A stretch of 64,000 nt of DNA from Diphasiastrum complanatum (Eukaryota; Streptophyta; Lycopodiopsida; Lycopodiales; Lycopodiaceae): positions 37,255,648 to 37,319,647 of the forward strand of contig CM055101.1 in assembly GCA_029204225.1 (NCBI GenBank), read 5' to 3'. Below the pieces are notes generated by a model. The model searched no databases and was not told where the DNA came from. It was given only the letters and a program-made list of their open reading frames with translations. Below are positions 17,691 to 29,060 of the stretch, one piece after another. Positions within the stretch are counted from its first letter, which is position 1, and the number at the start of each line of letters is the position of its first letter. Both the position numbers and the translations under genes were made by a program.

Positions 17691-18081
17691 TGATGACAAA
17701 CTTTGTGAGAGCATCACTATGATGCGCTGACCTGCAGCAAGAAGCATAACAGTGCAAGCCACCAACAAGAGCACAGAGTAGCAAGGACCAAAACGAGGAA
17801 GAACACAACAAGAGACAATAGCCCAAAAACTCTGATTATCCACGCTATTCAGAATACATGTATATACAGCGGTACAGCATGCTTGCCAAGAAAGTTCACT
17901 CCTAGATAAATCTCTATTTGTCGCCACTAGAACATTAACCGTCTAAGGGTGAAAAAACGTGGCCACTTGAACAGTTAACTCAGTTTGCTACTTGAAGTGG
18001 TCATCCATCATTTATTTACATATCCTATGTTATGTCATTACTTGGTGTGTGACCAAGATGTATTGGGCATAATTCCCAACA
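17691..18081 (-). repeat. 5' LTR of the gene-carrying element
   Basis: 391 bp. It aligns with 11972-12375 except for about 16 substitutions and one 12-bp gap. It is followed by the target duplication CACCC at 18082-18086. Confidence 0.9.
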
Positions 18082-18086
18082 CACCC

Positions 18087-19134
18087 TATGCTGATCATCA
18101 CCTACAGCAACACGGAAGATAGCTTCTCACATTCTCTTGGTTGACCTGTGCATGTGCAGGATCGATTGCCATTTGGGAGGAGTCATAAAAGGGAGATGGC
18201 GATTCTATTGCCAGATGCCGAGTCATCTGTTTTTCCCATTCTTGCAATTATTTTTATGACTATTGTAAAGAGACATGTAGCCTAAAGGCTGAATTTTAGG
18301 CATGGCATTAACAGTATTGTGGGTAAGAGCTCATTCAGGGATTCTGAGTGTACTTGTAAAAGCTACGACAAACAGTCAATGAAAACACAAGTTCTCTTGC
18401 TCTGTGTTAGCGGCGTCTTCGTAGAGATTTTGCTTGCTCAATTACATTTGTCCTGGTTTTTTTAGTTCTTCTGCAGTTATTAAGTGTTTCAAATGGTTTA
18501 AAGTAGGGCTTGAATGGTGTAAAGTATGGATTCAACAAAACTTTTTTTGAGTATTTCTTGTGCAAGGCTTGCCATATGTCATACTTAATTCACATGTTTA
18601 TATTTGCACTCGCTGAAGATGGGTAGATGTTAAGTGCTACAATATGGCATTCAAGTATCTCTTAAAGATAGGATAGAAATGCAGTAGCTTGACGTCAGTA
18701 TTAGACAGCTCACCTATTTCTGATGTGAGTTTCTTTATGTGGTTACTACACAATTTTAACAGGATGTGCTGCTGTCTTGTTTGATACACAGTGATTGTTA
18801 TGAAAATAGATGCGGCATTCTGTAAGATCTCTGTAACAAGTATGATGTTATGTGATGATTTAATTAAGTCATACATTTTATGGTTGAAAGCTCACACACA
18901 CAACCGTGTGCATGGAGTCTGCCAAAGATGATGTTATGAAACAATTCAACTGCCAACGCAATGGATGACAGAGATCCGCCATAGGATAGCAATGGCCAAA
19001 CATGTAAGATCTGTTGTGAATGCAAGTCGTTCGCCAACGAACTGCGGTTCATGGCACTACCACCAACTCAAGACATGGAAATATATCCCCAACAATTTCT
19101 ACCCTCTATTGCAATTTCAATCCTTTGCTTGCTC
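18087..19134. other. Noncoding stretch between mobile elements
   Basis: I see no gene. It is the continuation of the RRP5 downstream flank interrupted by the LTR element. Confidence 0.4.
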
Positions 19135-19331
19135 AACAATCACAAAATCAGTTTTGAAAGAATTGGGCGGTAGATGTTATAGTATCTCAAATATATATAG
19201 TTATCTTCCATGCATTTTGTAAATTTCACTCTTTCAAGACAAGCAGAATAGAATGTATCATCTAACAATCACAAAATGAGCTCTAAAAGAATAGGGTAGT
19301 AAATGCTAGAATATCTTAAAAATACTATCGG
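19135..19331. repeat. 129-bp tandem duplication, second unit split by hAT element 1
   Basis: Unit A runs 19135-19263. Unit B starts at 19264 with AACAATCACAAAATGAG, is broken at 19331, and resumes after the transposon at 24769 (TTCCATACATTATGTAAATTT), ending near 24815 with GACAAGCAGAA. Unit A shows the same order without the insertion, so it serves as a built-in empty site. Confidence 0.75.
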
Positions 19332-20689
19332 CATAGAATTAATGAACCGTGTATGGTTGACCATCACGGTTCTGTACAGTGAACCGTACGGTTCTCATAA
19401 ATTATAGCCAGGAACCGTGGTGAACCGTACAGATAATTAATTAATTTTTTTTTGTCCCACTCCCAAAAATAGCCCAAAAAAATGCTAAAAACATGCCAAT
19501 TTTTTTTTTTCAGAAAAAGCAGATTTGTAGGGAGTTTGGATTATTTATTTCAAATTATTTAATGGCCTCTTTTTTTGATGAGAGAGAGAGGGAGACAGAG
19601 AGAGGGGGAGGCTATCATAGTAAACCATTTCATCAATGTACACATTGCACATCAACTGGCCATCCATCTGAAAAGCAAGTGAGCTCTGTATATAATCTCA
19701 TCTTATAGAGCCCGCCACATATGGCTGGGGTCTAAGTTAAAAAAAATACAATGTGAATGGAACAAAAATGAACAAGATAACATCTGCAACATGTCTTCAA
19801 AATGCCTGTGTGGCATCCGGATCATCAAAATCATCTAACTCATCATCCTCTGTCACAGCTTGATTGAAGTCATGTAAAACCTCTCCCTCAATCTGTGTCC
19901 TTGACAAAGTGATGCGAGATGCACCTCTGCCAGAGCCACGCGGCCTCCCTCTCTGTCTACGTGCTATTGTCTGACTAGGACCTCTGCCTCTCTGAGAAGA
20001 TCCCCTGTCAGATCCTGGAGGCCTTCCTGGAAGCCTCCGAGCTGGTGCTGTGGAAGTAGATGTAGTAGGAGGTGCCGCTGATGCAGGAATGGGTGTGGCA
20101 CGAGATGCAGACACCTTGAATGTAGGCGGAGTGTATGAATATGGCTGTACTGCAGGTTGGGTAGGGACAACTCGTGGATAGTAACCTACTGGGAGAAGGG
20201 GTCTATGAGTGGAACCCTCTGGCATGGCAGGAGTAGGTCGTGGTGCAGCTACTGTAAGATGAGGTCGAGGCTGTACACCAATCAGAAAAGCCGGTGTAAC
20301 ATGACGAGGTGGCCTAGGGAGGCGACGTGCAGGTGCAGGTGGTGGAATGTGGGAGGCAACTGCATAAGTGAATGAAGCAACCAGATGGGTGGCTGAGCAA
20401 GAGGTATCGTATGTGTCGGTGCTGTATGCCTGGGAGCTGCATGAGTAGGAGCCGTACGAGTGGCAGTCGTATGTGTAGCAGCAGTTGGTGGTGCTAGATG
20501 TGGCCGAGTTCGTGCATGTGGTGAGAGCCACCCTATATCATCAATGTGTCCATACTGAAAGAGGTCTGACATGGTCCTCTGGCGAACACGGCAGGTTCGA
20601 TCTGCATCATCATCAACATGAACATATGTAGGGGCATGTGAATCTTGCACACCATCAATCCCTCCCACTGTGGCACAAGCATTTCCACC

Positions 20690-21545
20690 CTCTCATTAGA
20701 GAAAATTTGAGCACAAAAGGGGCCTTTAAAAAAGATACCTTTTATTTTTTTTCTCAAAAGTTTATTCCACATGGTCCAATCAAAACACTCAAATTTGAAA
20801 TCTACGTAAAGTAGCTCCTTCAAATTGATTTTTCTTTTCTTTTTAAAAGAACTGTAATTTTGCGTCGGGGGCAGCCCGTAAATAAGCCATTTTATTTGTA
20901 GTATAGTATGCAACTCAGCAAAAAACAGTGTAACTTTTGAACGACAACTCGGATTGAGACGATTACGGTGCCATTAGAAAGCCCTCGATGAGAGCTTTTC
21001 AACGACATCCAACATGACCTAGTTCCGAGCTACGGTGAAGAAGTTATGGCCAGTCAAAGTTTTGGTCGGTCAACACTTGGTCAACCCGATATCCCTTTCA
21101 AGCGCAGTTGACTGGTCAAACCGGTCAACTACGCTTGAAAGAGATATCGGGTTGACCAAGTGTTGACCGACCAAACCGGTCAACTGCGCTTGAAAGAGAT
21201 ATCGGGTTGACCAAGTGTTGACCGACCAAAACTTTGACTGGCCATAACTTCTTCACCGTAGCTCGAACTGGGTCATGTAGGGTGTCGTTGAAAAGCTCTC
21301 GTCAAGGGCTTTCTAATGGCACCGTAATCGTCTCAATCCGAGTTGCTGTTCAAAAGTTATGAATTTTTTTTTTTTCAGTCACAGACTATACTACCCACAT
21401 AAGAGCTAATCATCGAAGACTGTGTGGGCAGGACTGCGGGCAGAAATAGATTTTATTTTATTATTTTACATTGCCAAAAAATTGTCATCCTACGTGGCAA
21501 TCCTTATAGGGCCCTTTCCAAGGCCAAATTTTCTCTAATGGTTGT
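20690..21545. mobile_element. Large foldback element inside hAT 1
   Basis: About 855 bp arranged as a long imperfect palindrome. The outer inverted termini are CATTAGAGAAAATTTG on one side and CAAATTTTCTCTAATG on the other (minus strand). Inner arms of about 190 bp match from about 20925 inward to 21118 and from 21120 outward to 21365, including GTAGTATAGT, CGGATTGAGACGATTACGGT and TGGCCAGTCAAAGTTTTGGT. The centre holds a 55-bp unit repeated in tandem (21121 and 21176). No coding capacity. It interrupts the transposase tail. No clear target duplication. Confidence 0.75.
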
Positions 21546-21746
21546 ATCCCTTACAAAAGCGTCCTGTGCCATATGGGCAGCATCCCCAACATGTGCTGCA
21601 TCCACTGTCTCTCTCTCATATTGTATATCCTCATCATCATCATCCTCATCCTCCTCATCAGCACCCATGCCCATACCTGTCCCCTGGCCAACACCTGTAT
21701 CCTGATTATGACCCACTCTGTCCATCAATAACCGTCCAACCCGCAA

Positions 21747-21748
<2 letters not shown>

Positions 21749-21837
<89 letters not shown>
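21749..21837. repeat. (CT)n microsatellite, 89 bp
   Basis: Perfect TC repeat within hAT transposase 1, at the position where the dimerisation domain is expected. Confidence 0.95.
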
Positions 21838-21843
<6 letters not shown>

Positions 21844-24289
21844 CAATGTCAGCCGCAACATGTCTCTTGAAGGCAATGTATTGTGTCTCAACAACATCTA
21901 TGTCAGTGAAGTGTCTGGCGGCTCCATCCAAATATCTCAACCAATCCAAACCTAGCTCCATGTCTGATGCCTGTCGCTCAGATAGCCACATGGGGTGCAA
22001 CAAGTGGGCAACAGAGTGAATTGGCCTATGGAACCAATTCCAACGGTGCTCCCAGATGTCCCGCAATACCACCATCCTGTTTCACATAGTTAATGACATG
22101 TCACGAATAAATCTGAAGATGCGAAGATGAGAGAAAACTTATTTCAATTACAATAGACAAATTCCAAAACAACAAATGACTGAGATGACCATCAAGTACC
22201 ATACATGTCGGAGAAAAAATGTTGCTTTAGTAGCTGTCCAATCCTGTCCATGAACTTGTAGATAAGGCCCATAGCGCTGCTCTCACTATCAACTAACCGC
22301 AGAACATGGTAGAACAGACTCATCACAGATGTAATGCTCTCAACTTGACGCCAAAAATCATCGTCAAATACAATTCTCAAAAATCTCAAACCATCAGGCC
22401 TACTGGAGAAAGGCAGCTCCCTAAATGCTCCCTAAATGCAGCACTAGTGGCCATGTGTCTGAGCTGATGTCTAACTCTATTCATGACAATCAGGTCGAAT
22501 GCAAAACGTGTGGGAGCTGGTTTCTTCAAATCAAGTGAATTGAAGGTGCGGAATAGGGCGAGGGCACGCCTCTTCCAGGTGATAAATTGTCACCACAGCA
22601 AGGGCCATATCAGCTATCGTGCGGACCCAGGGCAAGTGGCCAATATCCCCCGATATAAGATCAATGCTATGTGCAGCACAGGGGGTCCATACAATAGCAA
22701 GGTACTGCTGCTGTAGCAAGTGAGACATGTGCACGCAATTACTTGCGTTGCCGGTGACAACCTGCACTACGTTGGCAGGGCCAACCTCCTCTATAACCTC
22801 ACTGATGATATCGAACATAAACTATTCGTCAATGATCCCACCGCCTCTACTAGCATCAATGGCCTAATAAAACATAGTGCCCATGCAGCAAGACACCAGT
22901 ATGTTGAATCACTGGCCGACGACGGGTGTCACTCCAGCCATCAGACATGATCAAGCACCCGTAACTCTCCCAGGCCTTCCTAAGAGGCATCATCTGTGTG
23001 GTGAGCTCCTCCACCCTGGACGTAAGGTAGGTGGTACGGATAGCCTCAGCCACGGGTGGCCTGAAGTGTGGACCTGCAGCAGCAACTACAGCTATAGCCC
23101 TCTTGAAGGGCTCCATGTCAACAATGACAAATGGCAGGTTTAGCTCATAGATCATGTTTGCTTGGCCTTCTGGGCCTTTGCCTCGAGATGGGACTGGAAA
23201 GACTCCCCCATGGATTGTTGTCTATAATGGGAGCTACAAGACGATCTACTGGAGGATGCCCTAGTGCGGTAAGCACCCCTACGAGGAGTAGGAGGAGGCA
23301 TGTCAGTGGCAGGAGGCTATCGAGGCTGGGAGGAAAACTGGGCCTAAGGTGGTTGAGGGGGATGTTGCGGCTGCGGGGGATGCTGGGGCTACTGAGATGG
23401 TGGCGAAGAAGCTCCAGAAGAACCAGCCTCACCATGATGTCTATCATCACCATCCTCATCATCAGAGTCCAAATCATCTTGATGTGTGGGGAAAGTGGAT
23501 GGTATGTCCTGGGTGTCCCGTGAGAGACCATCTGGTGCTGACTCAAAGCGAAGAAATCGGAATGTTTGCACTGGGCGAGTCATCTGAGTGACTGTAGGAG
23601 GACGTTGTGGAAATGCACCAATTGAAGTAGATGCAACAAGAGGAAGGGTGGGACGTGGTGCAGTGGGCTATGGTGGTGCGGTAGGATGTGGTGCAGTGGG
23701 CTGAGGAATGAGTGGTGGATGTGCATCAGGCTGAGAGAGAGGAGCATGAACAAGAGGTGGGAGAGGACGTGGTGGTGGTGGACAAGGAGCTAGTGGATCC
23801 CGTGGGGTGGGGTGATACTACTGCATGTACATCAAGATCTAGTGACATATTGGCCTGCGTCAATCGAGCTCCGTATATGTCAATGAGCCTACAACGCTCA
23901 TGAGCAGGCATGTGTGGGCAAGGGAGGGAGCCTAAGTATTTGCCATCACCCTTGACAACACCAAGGAGATGGCCTTTCAGCCTAGTGAGAGTGCTGACAA
24001 AACAAGCATGACAAAACTCACAGGACCATCCACGCGTCCCAGACCGAACGTCAGACCTAACGAACTCGGGGTCTTGGTCTACCTCACCCCTAAGTCAGAC
24101 ATATGTCCAGCAGGCATGGTGTGAGACGATAAATGAAATAGGAAGTACAGAAGTGCAGTACGGAAGAAGTGCAAGAAAGGACAAATGAGTTACCGTTCGG
24201 TCAGAGGAAACCGGTCCTGGATAAGTGGATATGAGCTCCCACGCAATGCAATGAACTTGGGAATGCCAACCCTGAACCCTATCAAGCTA

Positions 24290-24640
24290 AACCCCTAAAC
24301 CTCCAAAAGAGGCCCTCCATAATGCAAAAAACTTGTTTTTTTGGCTCCGAAAAATAACCTAAACCCTAAACCCTATCCTTCTCTCTCTAGATGGGCTGGT
24401 ACAGTCTCTCTCTAGACTATCCCAATCTCTCTCTACGATCTGAAATGCCTAGATCCTAAAAATAGACCTATTTGCATGAGGGAATGTCCAAAAAACTGAT
24501 TTTTGAGCAAAATAAGCAAACCTACAACTAAACCCTATTTTCTCTCTCTACAGAGGCCGCTACAGTCTCTCTCTACCTTGCCCTCTTCTCTCATCAATCT
24601 GAGCAGCCCTCTCTCTCAACCTCTACCACCAAAAATGTGA
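24290..24640 (-). promoter_or_regulatory. Putative hAT 1 transposase promoter with telomere-like motif
   Basis: Just upstream of the BED-finger region (minus strand) lie a run of CCTAAA-type repeats (CCTAAACCCTAAACCCTA, 24358-24375) and another AAACCCTA at 24532-24539. Also present are two copies of a CT-rich block with TACAGTCTCTCTCTA (about 24394 and 24563). These resemble plant telo-box plus pyrimidine-patch promoters. Function is inferred. Confidence 0.35.
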
Positions 24641-24815
24641 AATGAGGGACAAAAACGAGCTTTGAGGGGTTTGGGGGGAAATTTCGAAAAATTAATTAAT
24701 TAGTTAATTAATTATTTTTTTAGATGAACCATACCACGGTTGGGAACCGTGGGTTCTATGACTATCGATCATGTTCCATACATTATGTAAATTTTAAACT
24801 TCCATGACAAGCAGA

Positions 24816-26039
24816 ACAATGCGTCATGGCAAACAATTTTGATTTGGATAGATATAGAACTAATTCAGGATAGCCATATAGTAAGTCTCTATTATTACAA
24901 GTTTGTCCTATGGCCAACTTCAACATCTTTGCTCTGGCATATTGTGGAGCGTAGATGTGCCTTGAATCTACAGTTATGATTTGATATTCGATTTGTCTCT
25001 TCTTCTTCTTCTCCACTCTCTTCTTGGGAAAGCAAGGCGGTAATGTGCCAACCAATCAACTGGGATAGATGAGAATTGCTTTCTGGAGTGACAACGGAAG
25101 GAGATTGGAATTGCTTTGGAGGCGCTCATATGCACTTGTTATCTTTGCCACTTGTATAATCTTTACACAGATTTCTTCCTTATGTACCGTCGTTGCTCTT
25201 CTTACCCAAGCAAGCGTTCCTGTGTGATGGGTTGTCGTTTTGCTTCTTGGGGCTGAAATTTTTGACAGCTAAGCATCCTGCACGAATTCTTACTTCCATC
25301 TTGTAATCAGACGTAAGTTATTGCTATGTTTCTCCTATTGTTGGTGGTACATCTCACAAATGAGCTTGTGCTCTTGTAATTGAACTAAATTGCACTCTCT
25401 AAGCCTCTTTGAACTTCAGGCACATAAAAATTAGACTGCTCTCCTTCATTCAAAATCTTCTTGAAGAATTCTTCTTTTGGCTTTTGCAAGTTGAATTTTG
25501 GTGTTGTTGTAAATCACACTAGATAGGTGCAGCCTCGATGGTGGTCTACGCACGTGCAATCATTTTTACTTTTGACTTGGAGTTTTGTAAATCAATCGAT
25601 GGATTTTTGAGAAAGTTTTAATTTGCCGAGGGAGCATGTTGTTTGTCGTTGATGTGTTATGAATTGTGCATGCTTGCTAATGTTCAATTTACTATTTTTA
25701 CTTTTTGAATTGGCATCTAATGTCGACAAAAAATCTCGTAAATCAACTTTTCTCCATTAACATCTAGTTGAGGATGATGGTTGTGCCATTAACCCAAGTC
25801 ATTCTTTTAAAGTAGCTATAGTTGACTTTTGTAAATGATTCATCATTGTCAACTCAAAATTAAAAGCTAAAATATTTACATCATTTAAATCTAAATAATC
25901 AATCTTTGGTAGATTTTTTTGGTAGATGTTTTCTTTTGCTCTTTGAATCTATCTACAACATTTCCAAATAGTCCCTTCCTAGAAAAGCATCTTTTGAGGT
26001 GGTGCGCAACCAATGGACCCGTAATATTTTTGACTCATT
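24816..26039. other. Noncoding AT-rich stretch
   Basis: No gene, repeat or element end recognised. Confidence 0.4.
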
Positions 26040-27760
26040 ACTGTTCTATATGAGTCCAAGCACTTTTGCAATCCAAAATAGATGTCTTTCAATATTTTCT
26101 GAAGCCAACAATGCAACAAGACTCCCAATTTGAATTTCATTAAGATGATCGCAACACTTCATTTTGGTAGCTTTTACCGTTTGTCTATTGCTTCGTGAGC
26201 CCACATAAATCTCCCATTCTTCGCCATGCACAAGCTGTAAAAAATCATCATTTTGTGGAAGATTTGAAGGTTTAGCAATTGGATTTCATAATTGGATGGG
26301 CGAATGAAATTCTTGAACTGATGATGCATCTCCAAGGTTGGGCAAACTGATTCTTTGTTTTTCAAAAAAGTATATTCACCAGTGCCAATCAAATTCGTCA
26401 AAAATTGAAAAGTTAATCGAATGCTTGGTTCTAAGAAAATCAATGATGCAACTGGATCAACCTCACGATTTTCTTTTGGAGCCTTTTGTTTTTCTAACTT
26501 GGATTTTAAAGAAGACAATTGTGCGATCCTGACTTGAGTAGAAGTCACATTAAGCAAAAATGGAACTCCTTCAAGAGGTAACCATGAATTAGAATACTGT
26601 TGGTCCCATAGCAATGTAGTACTAGTTTCATTACACTTAATCTTAAACTAATACTGAAAGCTAATTTTGTTAATATTAGCTATGCAATGCTTTGTCTCAC
26701 CAGAGCCTTCATATAATCTCAAAAATTATATATATGTCTAACTAATGACACAAATAGTTTTGGCGCATATGATTTCTCAACAATATTTTAAAGCACTGAT
26801 AAAGAAAATGCCTTCTTATGTCTAAGTCTTTTAGAATAACAACTAAACATTTGATCAATTTGGTTGTGAGTGTGGCCGATCAACTAGGATTCTATTTTAA
26901 TTCTTTTTAAAACCATTATTTCGACCAACATAGACAAATATGCTAGCATAGTCTGATTCTTATTTTCTCTTGCAGTTTTGTCGAGCAACAAGGAAAGTAT
27001 ATATGAAAGAGTCTCACCAAATTCACATATTGTTTTATGTTCAACAATCATTAATGTCAAATTTAGATCATTTCTAACATTAAGATAATTGAATTTTTTT
27101 TTTAAATTGCAAAGTGCCATTAAATACAAGTGCTCCACCCAAATGAACCATAATGAAATCGGTCTTGTTTAAATTTTTTGGCACACCCTAAGAAAATGAG
27201 ACAACAATGCCTTTTTTTTTATTCATGTCATCAATGACGAGGCCCAAATACTTTTGAGTATGTTCTAGACATTTCTTTTAATGTTTCACAAGCTTTTGTC
27301 TCTCAATTGTCTGTTGTTCTCTATGCACCTAGAGAGCTTTTGTAGCATCCACTAAAACCAACAAGTCAAATAAGTTAAAACAAATTATTATCACTCTTTA
27401 ATTTATTATTATTGATTTTTACTTTTTTCATCTAAAGTCTTTGCAAGCTATTTAGCAGATTTCAAAAGTTTACAAGTTGAACAAACTGCCATTCTTGATT
27501 TCTTAGGAATTTTTACTACACCATAATCTCTCTTCTAAATCCTGAAGAAAAATATGAATAACTTAAATGTGGCATATTTTTTTTTATTTTGGAGAAGTCC
27601 TTAAACATCAGAATTATTTCCAATTTCGCAAAACTGTCAAAAAGGTGAAAATATAAAAAAATTGGCAATTTCTTTTCGTGGACATCTATGAAATCCTTTA
27701 ACCAAACATCGCATTCAAAGCATCTGGATATACTGTTCATGCTTGAAAAGAGCCTTGTAA
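26040..27760 (-). pseudogene. DUF7869-type protein remnant
   Basis: Broken minus-strand frames follow the order of this family. First comes a Cys-containing spacer (KIPKKSRMAVCSTCKLLKSAK, about 27520-27460). Then comes a region ending in VIDDMNKKKG (about 27220) and PKNLNKTDFIMVHLGGALVF (about 27150). The core is TARENKNQTMLAYLSMLVEI followed, after a stop, by LIGHTHNQIDQMFSCYSKRL (about 26980-26820). A C-terminal segment ends in LFWIAKVLG (about 26065). The D-N-ENKN...GHTHxxIDQ pattern is the hallmark I associate with DUF7869, a multicopy, transposase-like family. The name is from memory. Many stops; not functional. Confidence 0.6.
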
Positions 27761-28002
27761 TGTCGGGGCTTTTTGCAAGCTTATATGCTTTCTCTGAAGT
27801 CTAGAATTTCCAATTGCATGAACGACCTTGGAAGCCTTAAGACAAACTTCTATTGTGTTCAAAAACTAGAAATAATAACTTCTGTCCAACCTCATTAGAG
27901 GAGTCTCGAAATTGAAAATCACCTTTGTAAAGATACTTTTATTTTTTTCTTCTATATTGACCTCCACTTTGTCCAATCAAAGTGCTTGTTGAATTGCACA
28001 CG

Positions 28003-28824
28003 TGTGGGATAGCCCAAAAGTGTGTTTGATCTCCTAAGATGTGGTTGATTGCATAATAGATCAAGCATAGATAATTCCAAGGTCTATCTCACAAATCTAA
28101 GACGAGCGCAATGAAACATGCATATATCACTCTCCAAAGAATATTCACACGTGCATATATCACTCTCCAAAGTATATTCACACGTGTGGAGAGATGGAAG
28201 AAACTAAGTACAAAATAGCCTTGCTCTCGAGGAGAGGAAAATCCAAGCGCCAATACTCGAGTAGAGAGAGAAAGCCAAAATTGCTCAAAATGTAGAAAGT
28301 CTCATTAATTCCAAAAAACTTACATTGAATTGATCTAAGAGACATATAAGTAGTAACTAGAGGTCAAGGGGAGTAAAACATGATTGGACCCCTTCTTTTC
28401 CTCCTCTAAATATGATTGGCTTAGTGACATATTGACCCTCAAACTTGATTGGACCAATTTGGTGGATTTCTAGCTTTTGATTGGTCACTTGCTCTCATGC
28501 CAACACATAGGGAGTGTCACACATCCAACCTCATCATGACAAATGTAACAAGCCTAACCTAGCTCGAGCCACATAACACTCTACTTTTTTTAATTATGAT
28601 TTTACATGTGTACTTGCTCAAATTGCCTCTAATGCCAAAAATGGCCTAGTCAACTACTAACACATGAATTGATGTCTACTAAATTTCAAGTACCCCTAAC
28701 TCAAAATAAATCTAACATGATTATGACTACTTTCCACACGTGGGAACATGCTCCACACGTGTGAGATTTCCATATGTACAAGGATATGCAAAATACTCGA
28801 GCTAGATTTTGCCAAATTTTCACA
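28003..28824 (-). repeat. Ty1/copia LTR (3' LTR of a partial element)
   Basis: On the minus strand the 822-bp segment starts TGTGAAAATTTGGC, directly after a polypurine tract (GAGGAGGAG, 28825-28833), and ends CCCACA at 28003. RNase H-like sequence lies just beyond the tract. No matching second LTR seen in the window. The low-coordinate end is set by the TG/CA rule only. Confidence 0.6.
28120..28185. repeat. 33-bp tandem duplication
   Basis: Two units sharing GCATATATCACTCTCCAAAG and ATTCACACGTG, inside the copia LTR. Confidence 0.85.
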
Positions 28825-28833
28825 CTCCTCCTC

Positions 28834-29060
28834 AAGAACTAGCTTGATGAGATACTAGTTCAAACAAGAAACTTGTGAAACTTGTTGAGTGGATCCTTTG
28901 GTATGAGTATGTGAAGACGAGCCAAGGGATCCTTCATAGCAGCAAATTCACAAATCCATGATAGGATTTCTTTGGTAGAAATCAATTGCCAACTCCTTTG
29001 ATGAACATTCCACTGATGAGTGAAGGCTTGGGAATCATGACGTGTATGAGTCAAGGCATA
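28834..29060 (-). pseudogene. Ty1/copia RNase H C-terminal remnant
   Basis: The minus frame reads ISTKEILSWICEFAAMKDPL, then ILIPKDPLNKFHKFLV, then a stop and SISSS. It follows the copia consensus for the end of pol (the ...IFTKPLPKDKFxKF... block). It stands directly upstream of the polypurine tract and LTR at 28003-28824, as expected for a minus-strand copia element. Homology upstream of 29060 is lost. Confidence 0.6.

Larger units (their letters stand above)
11972..18081 (-). mobile_element. LTR retrotransposon, nonautonomous, carrying host gene fragments
   Basis: Two near-identical LTRs (11972-12375 and 17691-18081) begin TGTTGGGAATT and end GTCATCA when read on the minus strand. They are flanked by a 5-bp target duplication, CACCC, at 11967-11971 and 18082-18086. 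A polypurine tract (12376-12390) sits inside the 3' LTR, and a primer site matching the middle of initiator tRNA-Met (17673-17688) sits inside the 5' LTR. These ends are copia-like. The 5.3-kb interior shows no gag, integrase or RT on the element's own strand. Instead it has an Hsp110 fragment, a Lys/Glu-rich host-like fragment, a 118-bp tandem repeat and an antisense truncated Ty3/gypsy piece. It would have needed proteins from another element to move. The LTRs differ by roughly 16 substitutions and a 12-bp gap by eye, so the insertion is not recent. Confidence 0.85.
19797..24090 (-). pseudogene. hAT transposase 1, BED finger and DUF659-like core, decayed
   Basis: Read on the minus strand. 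A BED-type zinc finger lies at about 23910-24060 (WSCEFCHACFVSTLTRLKGH). A DUF659-like catalytic region follows at 22531-23155, in two frames (SYGCLIMSDGWSDTRRRPV; VVQVVTGNASNCVHMSHLL). Later hAT core segments are DDDFWRQVESITSVMSLFYH (near 22380) and WNWFHRPIHSVAHLLHPMW (near 22040). The hAT dimerisation signature expected next is absent; a (CT)n array sits there. The C-terminal tail is acidic, then Pro/Arg-rich with AT-hook-like RRQRGRPRG. The protein would cut and join the element's ends. Frameshifts, the array and the foldback insertion make it nonfunctional unless some gaps are introns. Confidence 0.8.
19332..24760 (-). mobile_element. hAT transposon 1
   Basis: 5,429 bp. The ends are short inverted repeats, CATAGAA at 19332-19338 and TTCTATG at 24754-24760. 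They are flanked by an 8-bp target duplication, ACTATCGG (19324-19331) and ACTATCGA (24761-24768), the size typical of hAT elements. Subterminal regions hold repeated AACCGT/ACGGTT motifs (19352-19425 and 24731-24750), as expected for transposase binding. The interior encodes a decayed BED-finger transposase on the minus strand and contains a foldback insertion and a (CT)n array. Confidence 0.9.

Noticed and set aside
20157-23591. Plus-strand frames inside hAT 1
   Set aside because: Antisense to the transposase. No family resemblance.
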